10,691 bases of DNA. It comes from an uncultured Actinomycetes bacterium. Its GTDB lineage: Bacteria > Actinomycetota > Actinomycetes > Nanopelagicales > Nanopelagicaceae. Where the stretch lies: positions 1 to 10,691 of the forward strand of contig CAIXTG010000110.1 in NCBI GenBank assembly GCA_903922325.1, read 5' to 3'. Of this stretch, positions 1-6,895 are shown one piece after another; the stretch's first letter is position 1, and each line of letters starts with the position of its first letter. The translations under genes were made by a program, and so were the position numbers. Under the pieces are notes generated by a model. The model ran no database searches. It had not been told where the DNA came from and saw only the letters and a list, made by a program, of their open reading frames with translations.

Positions 1-683
1 GCACGCTTAGTTGCCGCCGGAACATACTTAGCTAAATCTTCATCAACTAAATCGGTATTTAACAAACCTTGATCAGCAAATAGCGAAGCTAAATCGCGGA
101 TCTCAGCGAATGCTTCTTCTTCGCTATGGGCAATAACGTGTGCAACACCGCTGTTCTTGCGATGTGCATCAGGGCCACCAAGTGTTGCGATATCAATTTT
201 TTCACCGGTAACACTTTTAACCACATCGGGGCCAGTTACAAAGATTCGCCCATTTGGGGCCAAAACCACAACATCGGTTAGCGCTGGGCCATATGCGCCA
301 CCACCCGCTGTTGGTCCGAGAACTAGAGATAACTGTGGAATTCGACCACTTGCGGTGATCATTGATTGAAAAACTTCACCGAAAGCGCTTAGCGAGGAAA
401 CGCCATCGCGCAATCGTGCGCCACCACTGTGCCAAATTCCAATGATTGGCAACTGGCTGCCCATGGCAGATTTATACGCTTCGACAATTACATGTGCACC
501 GTCTGCACCAAGTGCACCGCCTTGTAGTGTTGCATCAGATGCGAAAACTACAACTCGGTTACCTTTGATTTCACCGGTAGCGGCAACCATTCCACAATCT
601 GTGCGGGGGATAAGAAGTTCAAATTTTCCGTTATCTAATAGTTTTGCGATACGTACTTCAGGATCGCGCTCGTCGATCGTCAT
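1..683 (-). CDS. accD6: Acyl-CoA (acetyl/propionyl-CoA) carboxylase carboxyltransferase beta subunit, AccD6-like, 3' end outside window
   Basis: This is the carboxyltransferase subunit that passes CO2 from carboxybiotin to acetyl-CoA (or propionyl-CoA), giving malonyl-CoA for fatty acid synthesis in the cytoplasm. The first 227 codons are present; the gene runs off the left edge, and relatives are about 470 residues long. Crotonase-fold carboxyltransferase signatures are visible: HSGGARLRDG at residues 85-94 and the glycine-rich GPTAGGGAYGPALTD at 123-137, followed by FVTGPDVVKSVTGE (148-161) and LGGPDAHRKNSGV (168-180). From memory these resemble mycobacterial AccD6 more than E. coli AccD; there is no N-terminal zinc finger. 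The ATG lies one base after the fabF stop codon (TAA-C-ATG). An in-frame TAG seven codons upstream leaves no other likely start. No Shine-Dalgarno site is seen, so translation is probably coupled to fabF. The biotin-carrying alpha subunit is not in the window. Acetyl versus propionyl preference cannot be read from this part. Confidence 0.93.
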   Translation of the reverse strand, partial: MTIDERDPEVRIAKLLDNGKFELLIPRTDCGMVAATGEIKGNRVVVFASDATLQGGALGADGAHVIVEAYKSAMGSQLPIIGIWHSGGARLRDGVSSLSAFGEVFQSMITASGRIPQLSLVLGPTAGGGAYGPALTDVVVLAPNGRIFVTGPDVVKSVTGEKIDIATLGGPDAHRKNSGVAHVIAHSEEEAFAEIRDLASLFADQGLLNTDLVDEDLAKYVPAATKR

Positions 684-684
684 G

Positions 685-1926
685 TTAGTTAACTGACTTA
701 AAGACTAATACGACGTTGTGTCCACCAAAACCGAAGGAATCATTAAGCGCTGCAATATCGCCACTTGGTAAGGCGCGCGGTTTATCGCGAACCACATCGA
801 CAGTTACTGCCGGATCTAGATTTTCAATATTAATTGTTGGCGGAGCCATTCGATCTTGAATTGCTTTTACTAGGAATACTGATTCGATCGCTCCTGCGCC
901 ACCGAGTAAGTGACCAGTCATAGATTTAGTTGCTGAAACTGCAACGTGATCGGCATCTGTTCCGAGTGCTAAGCGAAGTGCGTTAGCTTCGGCAACATCG
1001 CCGGCAGGAGTTGAAGTCGCGTGAGCATTTAAGTGAACAACATCTTTAGTTGAGATGCCAGCATCGGCAAGTGCAAACTTGATTGCGCGCTGCACACCAC
1101 TGCCATCAGGATCTGGCGCTGCAATATGGAAACCATCAGAAGTTAAACCTTGACCAGCAATCTCACAATAGATCTTGGCACCACGTGCTTTAGCGTGTTC
1201 GTATTCTTCGAGAATTAAGACGCCACCACCTTCGCCTAAAACAAAACCATCGCGGTCTAAGTCATATGGGCGTGAAGCTCGTTCAGGTGCATCGCTGCGA
1301 GTTGAAAGTGCTTTCATGGCTGCAAAACCAGCCATCGGCAGTGCGTGGATAGCTGCTTCAACACCACCACTGATAATTACATCGGCGCGATTATTGCGAA
1401 TCATTTCAAAGGCATAACCAATTGCTTCGGCACCTGATGCGCAAGCACTAACGGGGGTGTGAACACCTGCGCGCGCTTTAAATTCGAGACCAACATGTGC
1501 TGCTGGGCCATTGGGCATCAACATTGGCACTGTGTAAGGGCTAACTGAGCGAGCACCTTTTTCTTTTAAAACATCATATTGGTCAAGCAGTGTTGTAACG
1601 CCACCGATGCCGGACGCGATAACAACACCTAGGCGCTCGTTATCAACTTCAGGCGAGCCCGCATCTTTCCAAGCTTCGCGCGATGCGATTAGGGCGAACG
1701 TTTCAGAGCGATCTAATTTACGAAGTTCAACTCGTTCCATAACTTCACTTGGTTCAACAGCCACGCGGGCGGCGAAGTTAACGGGAATCGTGTTTGCCCA
1801 ATCTTCGGTAAGGGTGCGAGCACCGCTATTACCTGCGAGCAAGGCAGCCCAAGTACTTGACGCATCTCCTCCGATTGGAGTTGTTGCGCCAAGTCCAGTT
1901 ACGACTACGCGTCGTTGGGCTGACAT
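685..1926 (-). CDS. fabF: 3-oxoacyl-ACP synthase II (beta-ketoacyl-ACP synthase, FabF/KasA type)
   Basis: This enzyme condenses malonyl-ACP with a growing acyl-ACP, the elongation step of type II fatty acid synthesis. It is 413 residues, a full family length. The thiolase-fold catalytic set is complete: nucleophile Cys162 in VSACASGAEA, His302 in NAHATSTPAGD, Lys334 and His339 in SATKSMTGH. The N-terminus RRVVVTGLGATTPIG (5-19) and C-terminal glycine-rich NDSFGFGGHN (395-404) are typical. It lies 23 bases downstream of acpP and one base before accD6. The start ATG has only a weak GGA about 12 bases upstream, so coupling to acpP translation is likely. Only one elongating KAS gene is seen in this operon, unlike the kasA-kasB pair of mycobacteria. 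Confidence 0.97.
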   Translation of the reverse strand: MSAQRRVVVTGLGATTPIGGDASSTWAALLAGNSGARTLTEDWANTIPVNFAARVAVEPSEVMERVELRKLDRSETFALIASREAWKDAGSPEVDNERLGVVIASGIGGVTTLLDQYDVLKEKGARSVSPYTVPMLMPNGPAAHVGLEFKARAGVHTPVSACASGAEAIGYAFEMIRNNRADVIISGGVEAAIHALPMAGFAAMKALSTRSDAPERASRPYDLDRDGFVLGEGGGVLILEEYEHAKARGAKIYCEIAGQGLTSDGFHIAAPDPDGSGVQRAIKFALADAGISTKDVVHLNAHATSTPAGDVAEANALRLALGTDADHVAVSATKSMTGHLLGGAGAIESVFLVKAIQDRMAPPTINIENLDPAVTVDVVRDKPRALPSGDIAALNDSFGFGGHNVVLVFKSVN

Positions 1927-1949
1927 CTTTAGTTAGGTTCCGCAGATGG

Positions 1950-2198
1950 TTAAGCTGAAGCCTTCACGATGAAATTAACTGCATCGCCAACAGTCTTAAG
2001 TTCAGTTACCTGATCATCAGGAATCTTCACACCGAAGCGCTCTTCAGAAGCAACAACAACTTCAACCATGCTTAGTGAATCTACTTCTAGATCATCTGAG
2101 AAGTTTTTATCTAGCTCGATAGATGCAGCTGGAATACCGGCAACTTCTTCAACGATCTCTTTCAGGCCAGCTAATACATCTGCTTGGGTTAGTGCCAT
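1950..2198 (-). CDS. acpP: Acyl carrier protein
   Basis: This small acidic protein carries the acyl chain as a thioester on 4'-phosphopantetheine between the Fab enzymes. It is 82 residues, the usual length. The attachment motif is DSLS at residues 40-43, with Ser41 as the modified serine, inside LEVDSLSMVEVVVASEERF (37-55), the classic helix II region. The C-terminal TVGDAVNFI (69-77) is also typical. It has the clearest Shine-Dalgarno sequence I found on this strand (GAAGGA, 9 bases before the ATG). It is separated from fabH by 105 bases containing a strong hairpin, so its expression may be set apart from the rest of the operon. ACP is usually needed in excess over the Fab enzymes; that this explains the arrangement is inference. 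Confidence 0.97.
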   Translation of the reverse strand: MALTQADVLAGLKEIVEEVAGIPAASIELDKNFSDDLEVDSLSMVEVVVASEERFGVKIPDDQVTELKTVGDAVNFIVKASA

Positions 2199-2207
2199 TT
2201 CGTTATG

Positions 2208-2213
2208 TCCTTC
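2208..2213 (-). promoter_or_regulatory. Ribosome binding site of acpP (GAAGGA)
   Basis: On the minus strand GAAGGA precedes the acpP ATG by 9 bases. It stands out because most other starts in the window (accD6, fabD, glgX, etfB, iscS) have no convincing Shine-Dalgarno site. Confidence 0.6.
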
Positions 2214-2259
2214 ACTTTCGATAAACGGGTTTAGATCGGTAAGGCGTAATTGTCTTACA

Positions 2260-2293
2260 AAAGTGCGCTTACTTACGAGTATGAGCGCACTTT
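2260..2293 (-). promoter_or_regulatory. Perfect inverted repeat / RNA hairpin between fabH and acpP
   Basis: AAAGTGCGCT (2260-2269) and AGCGCACTTT (2284-2293) are exact reverse complements. Inside the 14-base loop a second stem forms (TACT 2270-2273 with AGTA 2278-2281) around a 4-base loop, leaving a 2-base bulge at 2282-2283. Read as minus-strand RNA this is 14 paired bases followed by only a very short U run (the last U bases of the stem, then GU). It starts 10 bases after the fabH stop and ends 61 bases before the acpP ATG. It could be a leaky terminator or attenuator, an RNA processing or 3'-protection structure, or a DNA operator. The short U-tract argues against an efficient terminator. 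I see no convincing promoter between it and acpP. Confidence 0.55.
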
Positions 2294-2303
2294 GCGGCGA
2301 AAT

Positions 2304-3314
2304 TTATGGCAATTGCACTACTTGTCCCGCATAAACGAGACCTGCGCCATATCCAATAATCAATGCAAGACCACCACTTAATTCCGGATGTGATTCAAGC
2401 AGCGCATCCATTGCAAGTGGAATTGAGGCAGAAGAAGTGTTGCCATTTGTTTTAATGTCATCAGCAATCACAACAGATGCTGGCAACTTCATTTCCTTGG
2501 CCATAGTTTCGATAATGCGGAAATTTGCTTGATGCGGAATAAATGCCGCCAGTTGATCGCCAGTAATGCCAGCAGCTTCTAGTGCTTGCAAACCAACTTT
2601 GCTCATTGAATAAACTGCCCAGCGGAAAACTGTTTGACCTTGTTGATTAATATTCGGCCAACCTAAATCAGCCACACCTTTAGTTGGTGAGTTTTTGAAA
2701 TCAGTCCAAGCAGGATTTAGTAAAATCGCATCGCGTGAGTCGGCATCAGAACCCCAAATAGCTGGCCCAATGCCAGGTTCTTCAGCTGGGCCAATAACAA
2801 CAGCGCCAGCACCGTCGGCAAAGATAAATGCAGTTGCGCGATCATCTGGGTCAGTGAAGTCAGTTAATTTCTCAGAACCGACAACTAATACATTTTTGGA
2901 AGTTCCACCAGAAATTAAATCTTTTGCCATCGCTACGCCGTAACAGAAACCAGCGCATGCAGCACTAATGTCGAAAGCCGCCGCTTTAGGATTTCCCATT
3001 TGTTGAATCAGCGCAGTTGCCGCACTTGGTGCTTGAAACTCATATGAGATGGTTGCAAAAATAACGGTATCAATATCGGCAATTGTTAGGTTGGCTCGTT
3101 TTAACGCCATCTCGCAAGCAGCTTGCGCCATGCTAACAACGCTCTCATCGGCGCCTGCAAAGCGGCGAGTTTCAATTCCTGTGCGCTGTTGAATCCATTC
3201 ATCACTCGATTCGATGCGATCAACGATTTCGGAGTTAGGAACTTGGCGCTTTGGGCGATAAGTACCAACTGCGAGAATGCGGGAATTGCTGCCGGTTTTT
3301 ACTTTGATGCTCAT
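2304..3314 (-). CDS. fabH: 3-oxoacyl-ACP synthase III (FabH, KAS III)
   Basis: This enzyme starts fatty acid chains by condensing an acyl-CoA primer with malonyl-ACP. It is 336 residues, near the family norm. The Cys-His-Asn triad is complete: Cys120 in ISAACAGFCYG, His261 in FIPHQANFRI and Asn292 in KTNGNTSSAS. The N-terminal GTYRPKRQVPNSEI (17-30) and DEWIQQRTGI (38-47) motifs, and the C-terminal GYGAGLVYAG (321-330), are typical KAS III features. The ATG overlaps the fabD stop codon by 4 bases (ATGA, 3311-3314), so translation is coupled to fabD. Actinobacterial FabH enzymes often accept branched primers, but primer choice cannot be judged here. The stop lies 105 bases before acpP. Confidence 0.97.
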   Translation of the reverse strand: MSIKVKTGSNSRILAVGTYRPKRQVPNSEIVDRIESSDEWIQQRTGIETRRFAGADESVVSMAQAACEMALKRANLTIADIDTVIFATISYEFQAPSAATALIQQMGNPKAAAFDISAACAGFCYGVAMAKDLISGGTSKNVLVVGSEKLTDFTDPDDRATAFIFADGAGAVVIGPAEEPGIGPAIWGSDADSRDAILLNPAWTDFKNSPTKGVADLGWPNINQQGQTVFRWAVYSMSKVGLQALEAAGITGDQLAAFIPHQANFRIIETMAKEMKLPASVVIADDIKTNGNTSSASIPLAMDALLESHPELSGGLALIIGYGAGLVYAGQVVQLP

Positions 3315-4216
3315 TTATGTTTCTCCGCAAACTCACTCGCTGCTGCCAAGTCGGCAGGAGATTTAAAAGCAAATGTTTCGATCTCAGGTGCTGCGCGTTT
3401 TAGTAGCCCAACTAAAGTTCCGGCCGGTGCTAATTCAATTACGCCAGTAACGCCTAGCTCTTGCAGACTTTTCATGCAGAGATCCCAGCGCACTGGGCTC
3501 GCAACTTGGCTAATAATGCGCTCAAGAACTTCTTCACCATCGACTACGGCAAAACCATCGCGATTAGAAATTATTGAAGCAGTTGGATCAGATGGTGAAA
3601 TAGTCGCAGCGCTCTTAGCCAAAACTTCTTGAGCTGATTGCATGTATCTAGTGTGGAATGCACCAGCTACTGCCAGTGGGCGAATTCGAGCTCCAGCTGG
3701 CGGATTATCGGCAAAGAGCGATAACTCGCTGATTAAGCCAGCTGCCACAATTTGACCAGCACCATTGTCATTTGCTGCGACCAGCCCTAGTTTCATGATT
3801 GCGTCTAGCACTTCTTCGCGGTCGCCACCCAGAACTGCTGACATGCCAGTCTTTTCCAAATTTGCAGCTTTAGCCATGGCATTTGCGCGATCATTAACAA
3901 AGCGCATTGCATCGAACTCACTAATTACTTTTGCAACTGCTGCTGCCGTAATTTCACCAACAGAATGGCCAGAGATTATGGGTGCTGAAACACCAAGTAA
4001 GTTTGCCGCAATCAAGCCAGTTGCCACAATTAATGGTTGAGCGTTTGCAGTATCTCTAATTTCATCAGCATCGGCAGTCGTGCCAAGTGCAACTAAATCT
4101 TTACCAATTACTTCAGACCAACGAGAGATTGATTCGGCGCAATCGCCAATTTCTAACCAAGGCGTCAACATGCCTGGCGTTTGAGCACCTTGACCTGGTG
4201 CGATGATTGCTAACAC
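3311..4216 (-). CDS. fabD: Malonyl-CoA:ACP transacylase (FabD)
   Basis: This enzyme transfers the malonyl group from malonyl-CoA to the phosphopantetheine of ACP, supplying FabH and FabF. It is 301 residues, the normal length. Visible features are the N-terminal APGQGAQTPGML (6-17), nucleophile Ser85 in the GHSVGE elbow (83-88), Arg110 in NDRANAM, and catalytic His188 in GAFHTRYM. The start is GTG: an in-frame TAG two codons upstream (TAG-CTC-GTG) rules out extension, and the N-terminus matches the family from this codon. There is no Shine-Dalgarno site. A -10-like TAATAT lies 7 bases upstream, which would suit a leaderless transcript. It heads the fatty-acid operon, 29 bases after glgX. In Streptomyces the regulator fasR occupies the upstream slot; none is present here. 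Confidence 0.96.
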   Translation of the reverse strand: MLAIIAPGQGAQTPGMLTPWLEIGDCAESISRWSEVIGKDLVALGTTADADEIRDTANAQPLIVATGLIAANLLGVSAPIISGHSVGEITAAAVAKVISEFDAMRFVNDRANAMAKAANLEKTGMSAVLGGDREEVLDAIMKLGLVAANDNGAGQIVAAGLISELSLFADNPPAGARIRPLAVAGAFHTRYMQSAQEVLAKSAATISPSDPTASIISNRDGFAVVDGEEVLERIISQVASPVRWDLCMKSLQELGVTGVIELAPAGTLVGLLKRAAPEIETFAFKSPADLAAASEFAEKHK

Positions 4217-4223
4217 GAGCTAA

Positions 4224-4252
4224 ATATTATGCGATGTTGCAGGTACTACCGA
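4224..4252 (-). promoter_or_regulatory. Candidate promoter of the fab operon, leaderless layout
   Basis: On the minus strand a -10-like TAATAT (4224-4229) lies 7 bases before the fabD GTG. TCGGTA (4247-4252, 3 of 6 to TTGACA) lies 17 bases further upstream and overlaps the glgX stop codon. If used, the transcript would begin at or next to the start codon, matching the missing Shine-Dalgarno site. The overlapping CATAAT (4226-4231) is an alternative -10. The weak -35 keeps this tentative. Confidence 0.35.
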
Positions 4253-6321
4253 GTAACGAGCCAGATTTGCGCTGTGTGCTCGGGCACTTTAATTGTTGAA
4301 CCAGGCTGAGCGATAACCGGTTCATAGGTTGCAGTTACTTTAGATGCATCGAAAATACAGCGGTAAGCAGTTGCCCAATTTTCAGCCGGCAATTTAAATT
4401 CATGTTCAACGCGATCAGAGTTGAAATTCAATAGCAGCGCTCGTTCTGCGCTAACTTCAATATAAACCGAGAGAGTGCGAGTTTCAGAGTTTTGCCATTG
4501 ATGATCAATCATCTCTTCGCCAGTTAAGTTAAACCAAGCTAAGTCTTTACGCTGCGTGCCTAAATCTACTTCGCCCGTGTAGAACTTGCTGGTTACATCA
4601 GATAGATAAGTTTTACGAATATTAATTAGTTCGCGGAAAGCATTTTGCATATCTGCAGCTGCACTATCTAAATCCCAAGGTTGTGCCCAAGGGTTTTCAC
4701 CGCTGCTAACTGAATATCCGTTATTGCAGCCGTTTTGTGTGCGATTTACTTCATCGCCCATGTTAATCATCGGAACACCTGCCGAGAGAAGCAAAGTTGC
4801 AGCCATTGATTTCTTGAGCGATTGGCGAATGTGTTGAATTCCTAAATCAGCTGTTTCGCCTTCGACGCCAACGTTCCAGGATTTATTGGAAGAGTGTCCA
4901 TCACGATTATCTTCGAGATTGATCTCATTGTGTTTCTCGTTATATGAAACTAGATCTCGCAAAGTAAAACCATCGTGGGCAGTTATAAAGTTAATCGATG
5001 CTGTTGGTCCGCGGTGATAGAAGATGCCGCTTGAACCACTAATGGCTGATGCAATATCGCTGACGCCTTCGCCATATCCACGCGCTAAATCTCCTAGCCA
5101 GAATTGCCGAACGCTGTCTCGGAAAAAATCATTCCATTCGCGCCACGGATAAGAGAATTCACCTAGACCATATCTTGTTACATCCCAAGGTTCGGCAATC
5201 ATTTTGCGATCGCGCAAGATTGGTTCAGCTGTAATCGCTGCAAATAAAGAGGAATGACGAGCGCTCTCATCTTTAAATAGCGCAGTTGCTAGATCAAAGC
5301 GGAAACCATCGACACCAATTACATCGGTCCACCAACGCAGCGAATCAATAATGAAACGAACTGAATGAGGTTTAGCCGCAGCCAAAGTATTTCCACAGCC
5401 AGTTAAATCTAGATATGCATTTTCTTTGTTGTGGCGATACCAATCTCGATTATCAATGCCGCGGAAACTAAGTGTTGGCCCACCAACTCCAGCTTCTGCC
5501 GTGTGGTTATAAACCACATCGAGAATTACTTCGATGCCTGCGTTATGAAGTTGCGAAACTGCCCATTGCAATTCACTAACCGCATCATCGGTTGCGGCAT
5601 ATTGCGGATGCGGGGCGTTAAATGACATGGTGTTATAGCCCCAGTAGTTCTGCAGACCACGTTCGGCAGTCGTTGGTTCAGAGATAAACGCTTGTATAGG
5701 CAATAGTTCAAGAGCTGTGATACCCAGCCCTTGCAGATGAGCGATCGTGCTGGGATGGCCAAGAGCTTTATAAGTGCCACGTTCTTCAGCAGGTATTTCT
5801 AAATTGTTAGCTGTTAAGCCATTTACATGCGCTTCATAAATATAAGTATGCGCCCAGCGATGATCAATGCGATTGATGTGTTCCGGTTTGTGATCAGTTA
5901 CCACTGAGAACGGTACTTTGCCGGCGCTGTCGCGGATATCGCGAATAGTTAGATCGCCATTGCCCCAACCATCTTTACTTTGATGTCCATAAATTTCTGG
6001 CACATAATGCAGTTCGCCAGATAGGTCATGTGTGTAAGGATCAAGTAAAAGTTTGGCTGGATTAAATCGCAAATTCTGTTCTGGAATCCATGGTCCATGA
6101 ATTCGATAACCATATTTTTGACCGGCGCGAACACCTGCTAAGTAGCCATGCCAAATCGGACCATTGCGATGACTTAGTGAATAGCGTGATTCAACTAGTT
6201 CGCCATTTACTTCATCGAATAAACAAAGTTCAACGGCGTCTGCTCCTGAAGTCCAGATCGCAAAATTTGTACCTTCTTCGGTGACAGTTGCCCCTAGGTA
6301 TCTCGGATCTGCTGGCAACAT
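4246..6321 (-). CDS. glgX: Glycogen debranching enzyme GlgX (isoamylase-type, GH13)
   Basis: This enzyme hydrolyses alpha-1,6 branch linkages in glycogen, normally after phosphorylase has shortened the outer chains. It is 691 residues, close to the 650-720 usual for GlgX/TreX. An N-terminal CBM48-like sandwich (about 5-110, with LGATVTEEGTNFAIWTSGA at 9-27) precedes the GH13 barrel. The four conserved regions are present: DVVYNH (268-273), GFRFDLA (339-345, nucleophile Asp343), IAEPWD (375-380, acid/base Glu377) and FITAHD (445-450, Asp450). The C-terminal beta domain runs from about 590. The stretch after GDE (522-524) reads NRTQNGCNNGYSVSSGEN, unlike the GNNNAYCQDNE form I know from this family. 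The ATG has no Shine-Dalgarno site; CAAGAT (6328-6333) lies 6 bases upstream and could be a -10, but no -35 is evident. It sits 27 bases after the glycosyltransferase fragment and 29 before fabD. Confidence 0.95.
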   Translation of the reverse strand: MLPADPRYLGATVTEEGTNFAIWTSGADAVELCLFDEVNGELVESRYSLSHRNGPIWHGYLAGVRAGQKYGYRIHGPWIPEQNLRFNPAKLLLDPYTHDLSGELHYVPEIYGHQSKDGWGNGDLTIRDIRDSAGKVPFSVVTDHKPEHINRIDHRWAHTYIYEAHVNGLTANNLEIPAEERGTYKALGHPSTIAHLQGLGITALELLPIQAFISEPTTAERGLQNYWGYNTMSFNAPHPQYAATDDAVSELQWAVSQLHNAGIEVILDVVYNHTAEAGVGGPTLSFRGIDNRDWYRHNKENAYLDLTGCGNTLAAAKPHSVRFIIDSLRWWTDVIGVDGFRFDLATALFKDESARHSSLFAAITAEPILRDRKMIAEPWDVTRYGLGEFSYPWREWNDFFRDSVRQFWLGDLARGYGEGVSDIASAISGSSGIFYHRGPTASINFITAHDGFTLRDLVSYNEKHNEINLEDNRDGHSSNKSWNVGVEGETADLGIQHIRQSLKKSMAATLLLSAGVPMINMGDEVNRTQNGCNNGYSVSSGENPWAQPWDLDSAAADMQNAFRELINIRKTYLSDVTSKFYTGEVDLGTQRKDLAWFNLTGEEMIDHQWQNSETRTLSVYIEVSAERALLLNFNSDRVEHEFKLPAENWATAYRCIFDASKVTATYEPVIAQPGSTIKVPEHTAQIWLVTR

Positions 6322-6348
6322 GGGGCTATCTTGCCCGATTGCTTTGGA

Positions 6349-6759
6349 TTAAGCAGTAATTAAGATTAAATCTCGGCGAGCCAAGTAATCGGTTTCACGA
6401 ACTTCTACCGGTGAATTACTTTTCAATACCTTTATATTGCGCCCCGCTGCCCATTTCGCTAAACCGCTCAAAAGAGGTTGGTTGATGATTTCGATTTGAT
6501 CAATATCAAGTGAGATCAAAATGGTCTTGAGTGCTTTCTTTTTAGCGATGATTCTGCGACCACCAGTAAAAGGAACACGAAGGGAAGGTAGATTTATTAT
6601 TTTGCCGTGCTCAGTTTCAATAGTTGCCAATTGATAGCTGGGCACGAATGCGATGAATTCATGACCTGCGCTCTTGTAGGTCGCTGCAGACCTATGAAGT
6701 TGGTCGATCTGGATGGTTGCAGTTGGGCCATAGAAATTGGTGATGTGAGCGATTCTCAT
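6349..6759 (-). CDS. Short N-terminal piece of a family-4 glycosyltransferase; probable gene remnant
   Basis: This is a 136-residue open frame. Its start, MRIAHITNFYGPT, and the segments SAGHEFIAFVP (30-40), LPSLRVPFTGGRRI (57-70) and the following DQIEI / AKWAAGRN region match the N-terminal Rossmann half of GT4 (GT-B fold) glycosyltransferases as I know them. Full enzymes have about 370-400 residues. The C-terminal half, which binds the nucleotide sugar, is absent: the frame ends after VRETDYLARRDLILITA and glgX begins 27 bases later, so there is no room for the rest. The usual GGIRT-like motif after NFYGP is replaced by ATIQIDQ. Catalysis is therefore unlikely. It is probably a decaying remnant left by a deletion, although the frame is open and a promoter-like sequence precedes it. 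A stand-alone domain with another role cannot be excluded. Its location before glgX suggests a former link to alpha-glucan metabolism, which is inference. Confidence 0.6.
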   Translation of the reverse strand: MRIAHITNFYGPTATIQIDQLHRSAATYKSAGHEFIAFVPSYQLATIETEHGKIINLPSLRVPFTGGRRIIAKKKALKTILISLDIDQIEIINQPLLSGLAKWAAGRNIKVLKSNSPVEVRETDYLARRDLILITA

Positions 6760-6765
6760 GGGCAG

Positions 6766-6793
6766 ATCATGGCTAGCGGTTTTAACGGGGCAA
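6766..6793 (-). promoter_or_regulatory. Candidate promoter for the glycosyltransferase fragment / glgX side
   Basis: On the minus strand TTGCCC (6788-6793, 4 of 6 to TTGACA), a 16-base spacer and CATGAT (6766-6771) precede the ATG at 6759 by 6 bases. The layout is the same as at etfB and would give a leaderless transcript. The -10 lacks the usual first T, so this is tentative. The rest of the 136-base divergent region (6760-6895) shows only this, the etfB promoter and a small CTTC-GAT-GAAG palindrome. Confidence 0.3.
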
Positions 6794-6860
6794 TAGCCGT
6801 AAGGTGAATTTCGAGTGACGCTTCGATGAAGAAATGTGACCTATGCCCGCTCGCTAAATG

Positions 6861-6889
6861 TTGGCACTGCCCAAACCCGCCAGTAACAT
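6861..6889 (+). promoter_or_regulatory. Sigma-70-type promoter of etfB with leaderless layout
   Basis: TTGGCA (6861-6866, 5 of 6 to TTGACA), a 17-base spacer and TAACAT (6884-6889, 4 of 6 to TATAAT, keeping the TA...T core) form the best promoter in the window. The -10 ends 6 bases before the etfB ATG, so transcription should start on or beside the A of ATG. No Shine-Dalgarno site exists between. Leaderless mRNAs are common in Actinobacteria. This promoter probably serves the whole etfB-etfA-iscS-mnmA run. Confidence 0.65.
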
Positions 6890-6895
6890 CGCCCT

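Noticed and set aside
2199..2259. A separate promoter for acpP between the hairpin and its start (for example TTGTAA at 2255-2260 with ATCTAA at 2231-2236).
   Set aside because: No hexamer pair with proper spacing keeps the TA...T core, so I did not list it as a feature.
4242..4250. Palindrome GGTA-C-TACC between glgX and fabD, considered as a terminator or operator.
   Set aside because: Four-base arms, a one-base centre and no U-tract give no meaningful hairpin.
5526..5780. Open frames on either strand inside glgX, and similar ones inside fabF, fabH, fabD, etfA, iscS and mnmA.
   Set aside because: They have no recognisable motifs and lie within genes whose full catalytic sets are intact, so they are shadow frames.
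6825..6836. Small palindrome CTTC-GAT-GAAG in the divergent region, considered as an operator.
   Set aside because: Arms of only 4 bases are expected by chance, and it lies upstream of the -35 without other support.
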